64,000 bases of DNA from CAYOLL01 sp964404765 [NCBI: uncultured Gemmatimonadota bacterium] (GTDB lineage Bacteria; 4572-55), in the NCBI GenBank assembly GCA_964404765.1, contig CAYOLL010000002.1, positions 1 to 64,000 of the forward strand, written 5' to 3'. The translations under genes and the position numbers were made by a program. The number at the start of each line of letters is the position of its first letter. The stretch's first letter is position 1. Below the pieces are notes generated by a model. That model made no database searches, was not told the origin of the DNA, and saw only the letters and a list, made by a program, of their open reading frames with translations. Positions 41,961 through 51,931 of the stretch are shown here, piece by piece.

Positions 41961-44900
41961 ATGAAAAAATTCATTTTTTTAACATTGGCGGTGTTGGGTT
42001 GTGCCCAAATCACATTTGGGCAGTCTTCGATTCCCGCGCTTTCCAATGATCGTGTTTATGGCGGCGACGCAGTTAGTTCGGCAAAATTACAAGCTTTTAT
42101 TATTCATTATGAGCTGACCCATGTTAGCCCGGCCCGTTTTTTTGTCGTTTATGCTGCCGATACGGGCGGCAGTCTGCCCGCGTACACCTCCCGTTTAATC
42201 AAGACCTGGCAGTATGACCGCCGTTTTGACAGGAACGAGCATATTATCTTAGTCTTCGCCCCAAAACAGCATGACTTTTATATCCATTTTGGCGATTCCT
42301 GGCAACACTGCTTTGACCTTGATAATGACTTGGCTCAACTGCAAGTTTTACTGAATGCCACCTACAAAACATCCCCGCAGGAAATCATCCGGATTCTCGA
42401 CCAATGGATGCAGACACATATCCGGCAGCGCCGCGAATTTGTAGCGCGGGGCGCCGCGCGGTTGCAAAAGATTAAAGCGCTTATTGCGGAAAAACAAGCT
42501 CAGCATCTTGTTTTTAGCCCACCGGAAGGCTATGCCATAGCCATCAGACGTTTTCAACAGATAGCCGGCGATTGCAATTGCAACCGCGTACAAGCCGCAT
42601 TCAACGCCCTCAATATTGCCTTAAACGATACCGAAGACGCCATCCGCGCAGCCGCTCAACAGCAGGCTGAGGCCAGGCTTAGTCTGGCCCATGCCAACGC
42701 CATATTTGGGCAGTTAGGCAAAACGTTCCTGGCTATTCCCGATTCTATTGCCGAACCGGCGCGAATTAAGAATGCTTATGCCGAAGTCGAATCGTTGCTG
42801 ATTTTAGCGACCGACGAGTTGCCGACCCATTATGCCCAAAGCAATGAGCACAGTGTTTCCGCTTCCAATCTGGCCAATGTGCTTATTTTCCGCATCGAGC
42901 GCGCGCAAAAAATGCGCATGGCGGCTTATACGCTGAGCATTAAAATTAATGATCGTCTGGAAAATTTTGCGAATATGGATGCGCATAATCCGGTCAATAT
43001 CACTTTTGATCGCAAGCGCCTGGCAGCGTTACAGGATACTGTTAAAATGCTCATGGCAATACAAGCCGGTCAAGCCGAAGAATTTGTGCATAAAGGCACT
43101 AACATCTTAGAGCAATTGGATGAATTAAATAGCGCTACGTTAAAAGATCGAACCATCGCGACTTTGCATAATTATGGCGATCTTTTGACGATTGCTTTTT
43201 TTATTGGGGTGATGTCAGTTTTATTTTCCTACACTATGTTTTACCATTATAAACGCCATGAATATATTGAGATTATCCTTAACGAGAAAAAATATGCCTG
43301 GGAGCGTTTTCAAGAGCACGCGCGATCTATTATCGATTTGCTGAACACGGGTTTTGGCAAGCTGATCCCAGCTCCGAATGGCCAGTTGCAAGTGCGTTTT
43401 TCAGGCCAATCCTATACACAATATAAAAAAGCGCTTTCGCAGATTAACAGCATTTATAGTCAACAGCATTTTGCCGAGCAAAACTTGACCGCCGTTCAAG
43501 CTTTTTTATCCCAAATGTCGCCCTGGAGACCTAATCTGGTCCAAGATGCCGTGGACTATTTAAAGGGTCAAAAAATAATCCCGGAAGATGCGGATTTTGA
43601 TACTTTTACTAAAAAAGTGAACACGGGCGATTTATCGTTGGCGCTGGTACAGATTGATCGCTTGATTATCAATCTTGACGATTATTATGAATCGGCTGCC
43701 AGCATTCTGGAGCAAATCCGGGAGGCTCAGGAGCGGGTTCGACTGGAAGCGGCCAATGGTCAGGTTTTTGTCAGCCGGGTGCGTGACCTTCTGGCAGAAC
43801 ATCAAGCGGCCAATAATCTCCAGCCGTTTTATCAAAATCGTTTTGCAGAGCTTAAAGTTGATCTCAACAAGGTGCTTGCTCTGGAAAAAACAGATCCAAT
43901 CGCTGCCGTACATGCCTTTGAAGGAATTACGGTTATGTTAAAAAGTTTAGTGGAAAATCTAACCCAGATTCCGGACTTTTTGGCAGAAAGTCAGTCCCTG
44001 ACTGGCTGGCTGGATGATTTTAATCAGACGATCAGCCAATTGCGCGATTCCGGGTTACGTTTGCGAGAAGACGGCGGCCCGGAACCGTGCGTTGAAAGCG
44101 CCCGCGCTTTGTTGCACGAAGGCCAATACAACTTAAGCCAGGGTCGAATTACACAGGCAAAATCGGTATTTGATAGCGCCCGCAAATTATTGGAAGAGGC
44201 CAACGCGCAAATTTCTAAGACAATTGAAATCAAAGATGTTGTAGCGCATCAAATTGCTGAGCTAAAAGCGCTTAACGAGCGGTTATACGATGAGATAGCC
44301 GACACGATGATCTCACTGGCAGATATGCGCAAAAGCTTTAAACAAGAAGCCTTTAGTCTGGAAAACGATCATGTGGATGAGTCGGTTCTGATTCTAAATA
44401 AGTGCGGCAATCTGCTGATTGAGGCGGAAATGTACATTCAGCCGTTTATGCAAAAATTTTTAGCGGCTTGGAAATTAGTGACCGAAGTTGAACAAATGCA
44501 GCACGGTGTCCGGCATCTGTTAGTCCAGGTCAAAAAGCGACGCGCAACGCTTTACGATTTGCGGCGCGAAACACAAGCGCAATACGAAAGTTTAACGGAT
44601 TTCTATACCCGTGTTGTTAATTTTGTGCGAAAGCATCACACCGATTTGCCGGCGGATTTCAGTGAGTTTTTGAGTATTATCGGTACAGATTGCGCCGATT
44701 TGCAACGGCGCTTCGAAGTCGAGCAGATTGATTGGGAAGATTTTAAAATTAATATTGGCGAGCTGGAAAAAGCGATTCTGTTTGTCTTTGAGCTGGCTTC
44801 GCAAAATGAGCAAAGCCGGATTTCGTATAAACTGCATCTGCAATCCGCGATGCTGACGATTCAGGAAGTGGAGGCGCTTTTTGCTGTCGAAGTAACGATG

Positions 44901-45512
44901 CCGCCCCTGGTGGCGCAGGAAATGTATACCTGCGCCAAGGCGCTGCTGGAAGTTGTCAATGAGTTGGGTCATCAGCAGTGTGCCGAATGGCCCGAGCAAA
45001 TCTTATTGCTCGACTTGATTGACGAATTAGGAGACAGGGCCAAAAGCTGTGCGCTCAGGCCGCTTTCCTTAGATGAGCAGGTCGGGGAAACGCTGCAAGT
45101 GCTGGAGCAACCGGAAAATAAGCGTCAGCTCGAAAAAGCTAAGACAGATCGCGTCAATAAAATGCTGGCCGACCATATTGAAGAGCAGTATCGATCCGAG
45201 CATTTTCAGGACGCAATTCAATCCAGCTTTCGCTTGCTCCTGACTGCTTATAAAGAAGAGTGTCTCAAGCGGATTGAATATAAAAAGACGATGCGCAAAA
45301 ACGCTTTTGACGAATTGACCAATACTCGCAAGGCAACTCTGGCCAGGGCCAAAGCCGAGCGCACCGGCAGTTGGATTCGTCAAGCACGGGAACGGGCCTG
45401 GTATTTGATGCCGCCCTCGTTTTTAACCACCGAAACAATCGTGCCGGTTCAGGTTGAAGAAGATAGCGATTTTATGGAGGCCACCGGCACAAGCGGCCTC
45501 CATTTAGTCTGA
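41961..45512 (+). CDS. Large TPM-domain membrane protein with long helical cytoplasmic region
   Basis: An 1183-residue protein. Signal peptide (MKKFIFLTLAVLGCAQITFG), then a TPM-like domain (about 25-155: ISSPALSND-type start, then HVSPARFFVVYAADTGGSLP, NEHIILVFAPKQHDFYIHFG). A single strong transmembrane helix near 405-428 (LTIAFFIGVMSVLFSYTMFY) is followed by some 750 residues predicted almost wholly alpha-helical (for example LKAEQ/ELDK-like repeats, LNERLYDEIADTMISLADMR), somewhat like EzrA-type or septation regulators in shape. I know no named protein with this layout. It is followed by an inverted repeat and the convergent M42 gene. Confidence 0.75.
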   Translation: MKKFIFLTLAVLGCAQITFGQSSIPALSNDRVYGGDAVSSAKLQAFIIHYELTHVSPARFFVVYAADTGGSLPAYTSRLIKTWQYDRRFDRNEHIILVFAPKQHDFYIHFGDSWQHCFDLDNDLAQLQVLLNATYKTSPQEIIRILDQWMQTHIRQRREFVARGAARLQKIKALIAEKQAQHLVFSPPEGYAIAIRRFQQIAGDCNCNRVQAAFNALNIALNDTEDAIRAAAQQQAEARLSLAHANAIFGQLGKTFLAIPDSIAEPARIKNAYAEVESLLILATDELPTHYAQSNEHSVSASNLANVLIFRIERAQKMRMAAYTLSIKINDRLENFANMDAHNPVNITFDRKRLAALQDTVKMLMAIQAGQAEEFVHKGTNILEQLDELNSATLKDRTIATLHNYGDLLTIAFFIGVMSVLFSYTMFYHYKRHEYIEIILNEKKYAWERFQEHARSIIDLLNTGFGKLIPAPNGQLQVRFSGQSYTQYKKALSQINSIYSQQHFAEQNLTAVQAFLSQMSPWRPNLVQDAVDYLKGQKIIPEDADFDTFTKKVNTGDLSLALVQIDRLIINLDDYYESAASILEQIREAQERVRLEAANGQVFVSRVRDLLAEHQAANNLQPFYQNRFAELKVDLNKVLALEKTDPIAAVHAFEGITVMLKSLVENLTQIPDFLAESQSLTGWLDDFNQTISQLRDSGLRLREDGGPEPCVESARALLHEGQYNLSQGRITQAKSVFDSARKLLEEANAQISKTIEIKDVVAHQIAELKALNERLYDEIADTMISLADMRKSFKQEAFSLENDHVDESVLILNKCGNLLIEAEMYIQPFMQKFLAAWKLVTEVEQMQHGVRHLLVQVKKRRATLYDLRRETQAQYESLTDFYTRVVNFVRKHHTDLPADFSEFLSIIGTDCADLQRRFEVEQIDWEDFKINIGELEKAILFVFELASQNEQSRISYKLHLQSAMLTIQEVEALFAVEVTMPPLVAQEMYTCAKALLEVVNELGHQQCAEWPEQILLLDLIDELGDRAKSCALRPLSLDEQVGETLQVLEQPENKRQLEKAKTDRVNKMLADHIEEQYRSEHFQDAIQSSFRLLLTAYKEECLKRIEYKKTMRKNAFDELTNTRKATLARAKAERTGSWIRQARERAWYLMPPSFLTTETIVPVQVEEDSDFMEATGTSGLHLV

Positions 45513-45524
45513 AGCCGAATTTAT

Positions 45525-45626
45525 GGTGTGATAAAGTCCCGGCTTAACCTTGCGAAGGCTTTATTTTGTTGGATCGGAATCGAGCAGCCAAGCCTTCGCA
45601 AGGTTATTTTTCCGACTTTGTCACAC
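45525..45626. repeat. AACCTTGCGAAGGCTT-type palindromic repeat (copy E2)
   Basis: Inner arms 45546-45561 and 45590-45605 are identical to those of copy E1; outer arms (TGTGATAAAGTC near 45527, GACTTTGTCACA near 45614) are complementary but differ from E1. It separates two convergent genes and could act as a two-way terminator. Confidence 0.8.
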
Positions 45627-45657
45627 GTTCCTATAATACAAAGCCAATCGTTATGAT

Positions 45658-46710
45658 TTAATAGCCGGCGCCATCCAGCGAAAGAATGTATTCGGTTAGC
45701 AACATGACGGCGTTTTCCAAATCGATCAGGCTGACCACTTCGGTAGAGGTGTGCATGTAGCGACAGGGAATGCCGATAATGTTGACCGATGCGCCCTTGC
45801 CCCGCTCGGACATGGGGTCGGCATCCGTATGGGTGCGGCCAAAATCCAGATCAATTTGATAAGGAATGCCCTTGGCCTTCGCCGTTTTTTCCAGGCCGTT
45901 AAACAGTTTTTCGCTAGAACGCACGCCGCGTTGAATGCTGGGCCCGCGGCCGCATTTAACATCCCCGTATTGATTTTTGCTAATGGTCGGGGTGTTGGTA
46001 TCGTGGGTGACATCAATCGCAATGCCTATATCCGGCCGTAGCTTGCCCACCAGCGGCGCAATGCCCCACACGCCAGTCTCTTCTTGTACGCCGGCCACGC
46101 TGATTACCGAGACTTTCAGCTCATCTTTGCGCGCAGCCAGACGGCGCAAGGTTTCCGCCGCCACATAGCAGCCGGTGCGGTTGTCAAAGTTGCGGGCTAC
46201 AGCCAAGCCGTTGGCCAGTTCTTTAAAACCGCCACCCCAAACAATCGGGTCGCCAATGCGAACGCGCTTTTCCGTTTCTTCGCGATTATTGGAACCAATG
46301 TCAATCCATAGTTCGTGCAGCTTGGGCGGCTTATCATTGGTGCGATCCAATAGGTGGAATGCTTTTTTGCTGATGACGCCGGGCACAACGCCGTTGGGGG
46401 TAATGATCTCGATATGCTGGGAAAGCAGTACGGCCACATCCACGCCGCCAATGGCGCCGACATAAATAAATCCATTATCATCAATATAGTTGACCATCAA
46501 TCCAACTTCGTCGGCATGGCCGGAAATCATCACTTTAAAGGGTTTGTCCGGATGCAGAATGGCATAGCGGTCGCCATGGCTCATGACCTGCACCGGGGTG
46601 ACAAATTGCGCGACATAATCCGCCCAGACTTGCAAAACCGGTTCTTCATAGCCGGCCGGGCCGGATGTTTCCAATAGTTTCATTAAAAAGGCTCGTGAAC
46701 GTTCTTCCAT
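45658..46710 (-). CDS. M42 family metallopeptidase (glutamyl/deblocking aminopeptidase)
   Basis: A 350-residue M42 aminopeptidase, a cytosolic di-zinc enzyme forming large tetrahedral complexes. Metal-binding motifs: ISGHADEVGLMV, RNFDNRTGCYVA, GVQEETGVWG (catalytic Glu-Glu) and IAIDVTHDTNTP, with MHTSTEVVSLIDLE near the end. Length and motif order fit the family. It is followed on the same strand by no further gene until the repeat at 45525. Confidence 0.94.
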   Translation of the reverse strand: MEERSRAFLMKLLETSGPAGYEEPVLQVWADYVAQFVTPVQVMSHGDRYAILHPDKPFKVMISGHADEVGLMVNYIDDNGFIYVGAIGGVDVAVLLSQHIEIITPNGVVPGVISKKAFHLLDRTNDKPPKLHELWIDIGSNNREETEKRVRIGDPIVWGGGFKELANGLAVARNFDNRTGCYVAAETLRRLAARKDELKVSVISVAGVQEETGVWGIAPLVGKLRPDIGIAIDVTHDTNTPTISKNQYGDVKCGRGPSIQRGVRSSEKLFNGLEKTAKAKGIPYQIDLDFGRTHTDADPMSERGKGASVNIIGIPCRYMHTSTEVVSLIDLENAVMLLTEYILSLDGAGY

Positions 46711-46841
46711 CGGGTTTTCCTTTCAGTTTGGAAAAAGTATTCTTACAGGTATTTGCCGTAGAGTCACAGCAATCAGCAATCACAGAGCATAATCATTTCT
46801 GCTAAAAATTGTCGCTGGGGTTCTGAGGCAAAACAGGGACG

Positions 46842-49109
46842 TTATTTCATCAAAATCATCGACTTACGGGCGGTAAAACCGTCCGCAGTTTGTAGCTCAT
46901 AAAAATATAATCCGCTGGCGACAACCGTATCCGAATTGCTCCGCCCGTCCCAGTAGATTTCCTGCCAACCGGCAGGTCGTTGCTCATCCAAGAGCGTCCT
47001 GACCCATCGGCCACTAGCATCATAAATTTGCAGCTTGACATGACCGCTGTTCTGCAGCGCAAAACTAAGCATCGTTGCAGGATTAAAGGGATTCGGATAA
47101 TTTTGTCCCAGCGCGTTGAAGCGAGCATCTGTACCAGGTTCAACGGCCACCGGTTGCTCGATGACGACCGGCAGATACGGACTCCAGAGGCTGGGTTGAA
47201 ATTCGGCGTCACGACCGCGCGCCTGATAGTAATAATGCCCGTTCGGACGGTCTGGAGTTGAATAGGATGATGCGATCAAATTTTTGGCTATAATTTCGTC
47301 ACGCTCGAATTGCATGACAGGTTTGATATCATCAAAATAAAATCCTTCACCTTCTACGCGGTCATCCGTCACATAACGAAACCGGATAAATAGCGCTTGA
47401 CCCGCGTACGCCGACAGATCAAAATCGCCCTCAATCCAGCCGTCGGAAGCGCCGGTGATGCCGTGTCCCAAATTTTTGCGGTTTGGATCCTGTGTGGTGG
47501 TGATATTGCCCGGAATGTTCGTAAAGTTAAGCCCGTCCGTGGAAATTGAGACATAAGCATAATCATACGCGCTTTCGGTTTCATACCAGGTTTTAAAGGT
47601 CAGATGGGCTCCGGCTTCAACAAAAATCGGGCGAATGGCTGTTAAACGGGAATCCGCCCGTGACGAGCGGCCGGAGTAGTAACTTTTTTGGTTGCTAAAG
47701 GCCCGCGCGAGGGATGGCACAAAACCTTGATAAAGCCAGGGTATGTTACCTTCCGCACTGTCTGTAATTTGTTGGGCGTTGTACAGTTCCCGAACTTCAT
47801 AGCTCACGGCCGGATTGGCCGGATCGGGACGCGGGGTCGTCCAGGACAGGTGAAAGCGGTTCCAACTGTCAAAGATGGCTTCCGGCCGGTCAGGTTGGCC
47901 GGGTGGATCGACGCCGCCCGGATTGCTGGAAAATAGCGCGGCTTTGATGTTAATGGGACGCGTGTCGGCTAATAATTGCGGGATGGCCGATTCTGACGGT
48001 AAAAATTCCGTGCCGACTTCCGGTGTAAATGACAGAATTTTGTTTTTGGTGATTTGATCGCCATAAAACCAATCATCCGAGTCGCCGTTAGTCTCATAAA
48101 TGGTTCCGGAGGTCACATTGCCCTGCACGTAGCCGTTTTCAGCGACAAAAGCCTGGCCCAATTTGACAAAAGTTGCATGATCGGGGGTGTTTTGGGCGGC
48201 ATAGCCCCAGGGATATAAGACCAGACGGCCATAGCTGTGATAGTTGATAGCAATGACAAATTTTCGATTTCGGGCAAAGTTCCGGATGGCCTGGTTTTCC
48301 GGCTCGGAAAATGCCGCAGGCCCGCGGTAGGTTTCCGCGGACATATTCGGATTGGAACCGACGTTGTTATAGCCCCAATTGTAGCCGTAATTCCGATTCA
48401 AATCAACGCCATCGTATTGAAGATCAAAGATACCGCTGGCATTATTATCGCGAACATTTTTGCGCCAATAGTTGTAGGTGGTTGCCACGACATTATGACC
48501 GTCCGGGTTCAGCATGGGCACAACCCACACTTCCCGTTGATTTACAATAAAGGCCGACGTGTCGTTGACGGCATAGTTTTCCGTCAAAAATTTGATGAAA
48601 TCCAAAGGGATTTCCGCCGTAATAATCTCCCGGCTGTGGTGGACGCCGATAATTAGCAGCTCCGGCTCATCCTCGTCCACAGCGGCGTTGTCGGATATTT
48701 TCATGGCCCAGATGTCGCGATTTTGCCAGGTTTTGCCGATACTTTGCAGCAGGGTGATGTCCGGGAATGCCGTATGAATGGCCCGCAGTTCATCTTCTAC
48801 TTCCTGAAAAGTATGATACTGACCCAGATCGCCGCGTTGGCTGACAGCACGGCTTATATAAGCGTCCATGTCGCTTTGCCGGATTTCCATAGACCAATCG
48901 GCCAGCTCCCGCCGGCCCAACTGCTCAGTCGGCACAAAGTAATCCCCATAATCATGAGGCAGACGGCACATCGCCGATTCGTAACCCAGCGCTTGCAAGT
49001 CATCCGGCTGATGGCTCGCGTCAAAGTAGAAACGTACCAACGCTGTTTCTGCGTTCAAAAGCTGCGCCGAAAACAAAATGCTTATGGCAATCATCGTTTT
49101 TAATTTCAT
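46842..49109 (-). CDS. Secreted M14 zinc carboxypeptidase with T9SS-type sorting domain
   Basis: A 755-residue exported metallocarboxypeptidase. Signal peptide MKLKTMIAISILFSAQLLNA. The peptidase domain (about 110-400) has the zinc motif HxxE in GVHHSREIITAEIPLDF, NPDGHNVV, VDLNRNYGYNWG, the third ligand His in INYHSYGRLVLYPWG and the catalytic Glu in LSFTPEVGTEF. A MAM/jelly-roll-like region follows, and the last 80 residues form a FlgD-like sorting domain beginning LGQNYPNPFNPATMLSFALQ and ending KSMILMK. Such enzymes degrade external peptides for nutrition. It is the second protein in the window with this tail. Confidence 0.93.
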   Translation of the reverse strand: MKLKTMIAISILFSAQLLNAETALVRFYFDASHQPDDLQALGYESAMCRLPHDYGDYFVPTEQLGRRELADWSMEIRQSDMDAYISRAVSQRGDLGQYHTFQEVEDELRAIHTAFPDITLLQSIGKTWQNRDIWAMKISDNAAVDEDEPELLIIGVHHSREIITAEIPLDFIKFLTENYAVNDTSAFIVNQREVWVVPMLNPDGHNVVATTYNYWRKNVRDNNASGIFDLQYDGVDLNRNYGYNWGYNNVGSNPNMSAETYRGPAAFSEPENQAIRNFARNRKFVIAINYHSYGRLVLYPWGYAAQNTPDHATFVKLGQAFVAENGYVQGNVTSGTIYETNGDSDDWFYGDQITKNKILSFTPEVGTEFLPSESAIPQLLADTRPINIKAALFSSNPGGVDPPGQPDRPEAIFDSWNRFHLSWTTPRPDPANPAVSYEVRELYNAQQITDSAEGNIPWLYQGFVPSLARAFSNQKSYYSGRSSRADSRLTAIRPIFVEAGAHLTFKTWYETESAYDYAYVSISTDGLNFTNIPGNITTTQDPNRKNLGHGITGASDGWIEGDFDLSAYAGQALFIRFRYVTDDRVEGEGFYFDDIKPVMQFERDEIIAKNLIASSYSTPDRPNGHYYYQARGRDAEFQPSLWSPYLPVVIEQPVAVEPGTDARFNALGQNYPNPFNPATMLSFALQNSGHVKLQIYDASGRWVRTLLDEQRPAGWQEIYWDGRSNSDTVVASGLYFYELQTADGFTARKSMILMK

Positions 49110-49192
49110 ATAGCAATCCTCATTTTGGAAGTGACCAAAGCCTTTCCAAGCGACAAATTTGGCATGTTATCACATAACTTTGCAATAACAGT

Positions 49193-49307
49193 TGGTTAAC
49201 CTTGCAAAGGTTCCCGCTTGTAAGTTTGTAAAAGCCATGAAAATATTAGCGTTCGTCGCAAGTTTAACCATCGCAAGGTTTGGTTTTACCAACACTTTTT
49301 GAGCAAT
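49193..49307. repeat. Degenerate AACCTTGCGAAGG-type repeat (copy E3)
   Basis: GGTTAACCTTGCAAAGGTTC at 49193 and the partly complementary CATCGCAAGGTTTGGTTTTA near 49269, followed by CACTTTTTGAGCAATGA, which repeats the outer arm of copy E1. Imperfect, between the M14 and nadC genes. Confidence 0.5.
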
Positions 49308-49314
49308 GACGTTA

Positions 49315-50160
49315 TCACGACTTAATTTCGATTTTCATACTGATATCCAATGCGGTCACGGAATGCGTTAAGGCGCCGATAGAGATGAAATCCACGCCGG
49401 TACGCGCCACCGCCCGCGCATTGTAGAGATTGATCCCGCCTGAAGCTTCCAACGGAATTCGTCCGCCAGACAAACCGACCGCTTCGGTCATTAGCTCGAT
49501 TGGCATGTTATCCAGCATAATGCGATCTACATCCTGTACCAGGGCTTGTTGAACCTCGGCCAGGGTGCGGGTTTCCACTTCAACGGCATATTTCCGGCCA
49601 TATTGTTTTCGGGCCCGCCGCACGGCTTCGGCAATACTGCCGGCGACATCAATATGGTTGTCTTTAATGAGAATCATATCGTAAAGACCGAGCCGATGGT
49701 TGACGCCGCCGCCGACATAAACGGCATACTTGTCTAAAGTGCGTTGGCCCGGCGCGGTTTTGCGCGTGTCCGTAATTTTGGCGGACGTGCCTTTTACGGC
49801 GTCTACATATTTAGCGGTTAAGGTGGCGATGCCGGACATGCGCTGCAAGAAATTGAGCGCCAGACGCTCGCCGGTCAACAATGTCAGGGCGGAGCCTTGC
49901 ACTACTGCCAGAGAATCTCCTTTTTTTACAGGCATGCCTTCTTCAACGGTCATGTTAAACGAGATTTCCGGGTCAATTTCCAGAAAGACCATGCAGGCTA
50001 CCGGTAATCCGGCAATGACGCCATCGCTTTTTGCAATGATTTTGGCTTTGGCCTGACGCTCCGCCGGAATGACGGCCTGCGTCGTTTTGTCACCATCGCC
50101 CACATCTTCTTTTAAGCCGAGCCGAACAATTTGGCGAATGGCTTCCTGATTTAGCAGCAT
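49315..50160 (-). CDS. nadC: Nicotinate-nucleotide diphosphorylase (carboxylating), quinolinate phosphoribosyltransferase
   Basis: A 281-residue NadC, converting quinolinate and PRPP to nicotinate mononucleotide in NAD synthesis. Conserved blocks: LKEDVGDGDKTTQAVIP at the start, ITDTRKTAPGQRTLDKYAV, GGVNHRLGLYDMILIKDNHI, VEVETRTLAE and LEASGGINLYNARAVARTGV. It lies 40 bp downstream of mtnD on the same strand, so co-transcription with mtnB-mtnD is likely. Quinolinate could come from aspartate (nadAB, not seen) or from the kynurenine route encoded next door. Confidence 0.95.
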   Translation of the reverse strand: MLLNQEAIRQIVRLGLKEDVGDGDKTTQAVIPAERQAKAKIIAKSDGVIAGLPVACMVFLEIDPEISFNMTVEEGMPVKKGDSLAVVQGSALTLLTGERLALNFLQRMSGIATLTAKYVDAVKGTSAKITDTRKTAPGQRTLDKYAVYVGGGVNHRLGLYDMILIKDNHIDVAGSIAEAVRRARKQYGRKYAVEVETRTLAEVQQALVQDVDRIMLDNMPIELMTEAVGLSGGRIPLEASGGINLYNARAVARTGVDFISIGALTHSVTALDISMKIEIKS

Positions 50161-50200
50161 GTACTCCCCCGTTATTGTTGATGATGCAGGCTGAAGGTTG

Positions 50201-50779
50201 TTAGATTATTGGCTGGGCTACCGCAATTTGCGGACGAATATAGCTTGGCCCAAAGCACATCGGCTGATAGCTTTTGTCCACGCCGCTTTCGGTGTAGAGC
50301 GGCGTCCAACCGGACATATCTTTAAACAGGCGAATGGCCCGAATCTCGCGCTCGGCGCATAGATCGAACCAATGGCGCGTACCTTTTGGCACGCGAATCA
50401 GATCGCCGGCCTCTACTTCGATGGCAATGACCGGATTATTCTCCGGATGAATATGAAATAGGCCGCGGCCTTGAATGATAAAGCGCACTTCGTCATCGTC
50501 GTGCCAGTGCTCCCGGCTAAAACGGGCCAGCATGGTTTCCAATCCGGGTGTCGCCGGATTGACATTGATAATGTCGGCGGTGACATAATTGCCGCGCACT
50601 TTCAGCTTGTCAATTTCTTCCGAATAAGCCGCCAGAATTTCCTCGTTTGGCGCATCGGCGGCGACCGGATGCGACGATTGCCAGCGCTCGTAATCAATGC
50701 CGATTTTGGCTAAGTACGCTGTCACATCGGTCTGATCGGTCAGCGTTCTATTCTCTTCGGGTATTCTTACTATGGCCAT
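50201..50779 (-). CDS. mtnD: Acireductone dioxygenase
   Basis: A 192-residue cupin acireductone dioxygenase of the methionine salvage pathway. The metal site is in [20 protein letters not shown] (His, His, Glu), with the fourth ligand in [20 protein letters not shown]. Depending on the metal (Fe or Ni) such enzymes make the keto acid of methionine or a side product. It starts 95 bp downstream of mtnB on the same strand. The enolase-phosphatase (mtnC) and other pathway genes are not in the window. Confidence 0.93.
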   Translation of the reverse strand: MAIVRIPEENRTLTDQTDVTAYLAKIGIDYERWQSSHPVAADAPNEEILAAYSEEIDKLKVRGNYVTADIINVNPATPGLETMLARFSREHWHDDDEVRFIIQGRGLFHIHPENNPVIAIEVEAGDLIRVPKGTRHWFDLCAEREIRAIRLFKDMSGWTPLYTESGVDKSYQPMCFGPSYIRPQIAVAQPII

Positions 50780-50873
50780 CTTTTCTCCTTTACGTGAAGA
50801 ATTGCAACGTTATTTTAGCTCTTCAGATATGTTTGTGACGGTTAAGCCGTGAGGGTTTACACCCGCATGAACT

Positions 50874-51551
50874 TTAAAGTTTGTTCGATGAGCCGCTATT
50901 ATGGCGCTGTCCCAGAACTTCAAACAAAAATTCAAATGTTTCAACATGGCGGCGGGCCTCGGCCACATTCCGACCCCAGGTATACAAGCCGTGCCGTCGT
51001 AATAAAAAGCCGTGCGCGTTGGGATTGTCGGATAACATCCGCTCAACGATTTGGCCCAGTGCGTTCATTTCCTGAGCATTTTCGATAATCGGCAGCCATT
51101 CGCGATGGGTATGGGTATGCACCCCGGCCAGACCCTTCAACATTTCATAGCCTTCGATGCTCAGCCCGCCTTGATCACCATGCAGATCCGACAGAATGGT
51201 GCCCCAGACCGAGTGTGTATGCAGAATCGCCCCGGCATCGCGCTGCCGCAAAATAGCTAAATGCAGCTTGGTCTCGTCAGATGGACGGCCTGCTCCGGCT
51301 AAGACCTGTTCAGCGCCATCAATGTGCAGAATATGTTCGGGCGTCAACGCGCCTTTGTCGGCTCCGGAAACCGTGATAGCCAATTGCAGCGGTTCGCGCT
51401 GCAAAACCGCGCTATAGTTTCCACTCGTGCCGAGCGCCCAGCCGCGCCGGTGAAAATCTTGTCCGATAAGAATAATTTGATGCGCTAAATCTAAAAACAA
51501 CGTGCGCTCCTTATTTGTTATTAATGAAGGATAAACTTCTACCCAATTCAT
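50874..51551 (-). CDS. mtnB: Methylthioribulose-1-phosphate dehydratase
   Basis: A 225-residue class II aldolase-fold enzyme. Zinc and catalytic motifs: LGTSGNYSAVL, GAILHTHSVWGTILSDLHG and VHTHTHREWLPIIENAQEMN, with RHGLYTWGRNVAEARRHVE at the end, the latter diagnostic for MtnB rather than fuculose aldolases. I chose the ATG at 51551, giving normal MtnB length; the frame stays open to 51671, but those 40 residues are unlike the family. No clear ribosome site supports either. First gene of the mtnB-mtnD-nadC run. Confidence 0.9.
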   Translation of the reverse strand: MNWVEVYPSLITNKERTLFLDLAHQIILIGQDFHRRGWALGTSGNYSAVLQREPLQLAITVSGADKGALTPEHILHIDGAEQVLAGAGRPSDETKLHLAILRQRDAGAILHTHSVWGTILSDLHGDQGGLSIEGYEMLKGLAGVHTHTHREWLPIIENAQEMNALGQIVERMLSDNPNAHGFLLRRHGLYTWGRNVAEARRHVETFEFLFEVLGQRHNSGSSNKL

Positions 51552-51788
51552 TGAAATCAGTTTCAGGCAACTTCTATTACAAAAAACATTACGCGCGACT
51601 GAAATGCAAGCTATCTGCGCATAGTTTGCCAAATAATTTCGGCATTTTTCAAAAAGCGTCATAATTTTCAAAAAATGTCAGACAGACCATCCGGCATTTT
51701 CGATTGTTGAACCGGCGACACTTTTTGCTTGAATGTTCTGCCCGGATAGTGTAGTTTTGGCCTTTACACTGTGAAATTCGGTAACTAC

Positions 51789-51880
51789 TCACCTTCACCA
51801 CAGAAATACACGGAGAATATACGCTTGCGCACAGGATTTGACTTACTTCCGTGTAAATCCGTGACCTTCAGTGGTGATAC
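51789..51880. repeat. Imperfect palindrome of the ACCACAG..CACGG type
   Basis: TTCACCACAGAAATACACGG at about 51792 pairs imperfectly with TCCGTGACCTTCAGTGGTGA ending near 51880, and the latter half contains CCGTGTAAATCCGTG, the core of the G family. It lies between the divergent mtnB and kynA genes; the rest of that gap (51552-51788) shows nothing I can name. Confidence 0.5.
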
Positions 51881-51931
51881 CCGAGTAATTACAAAATTTG
51901 GATACTGTCTCCACAAACTATGAGGGTTTTT

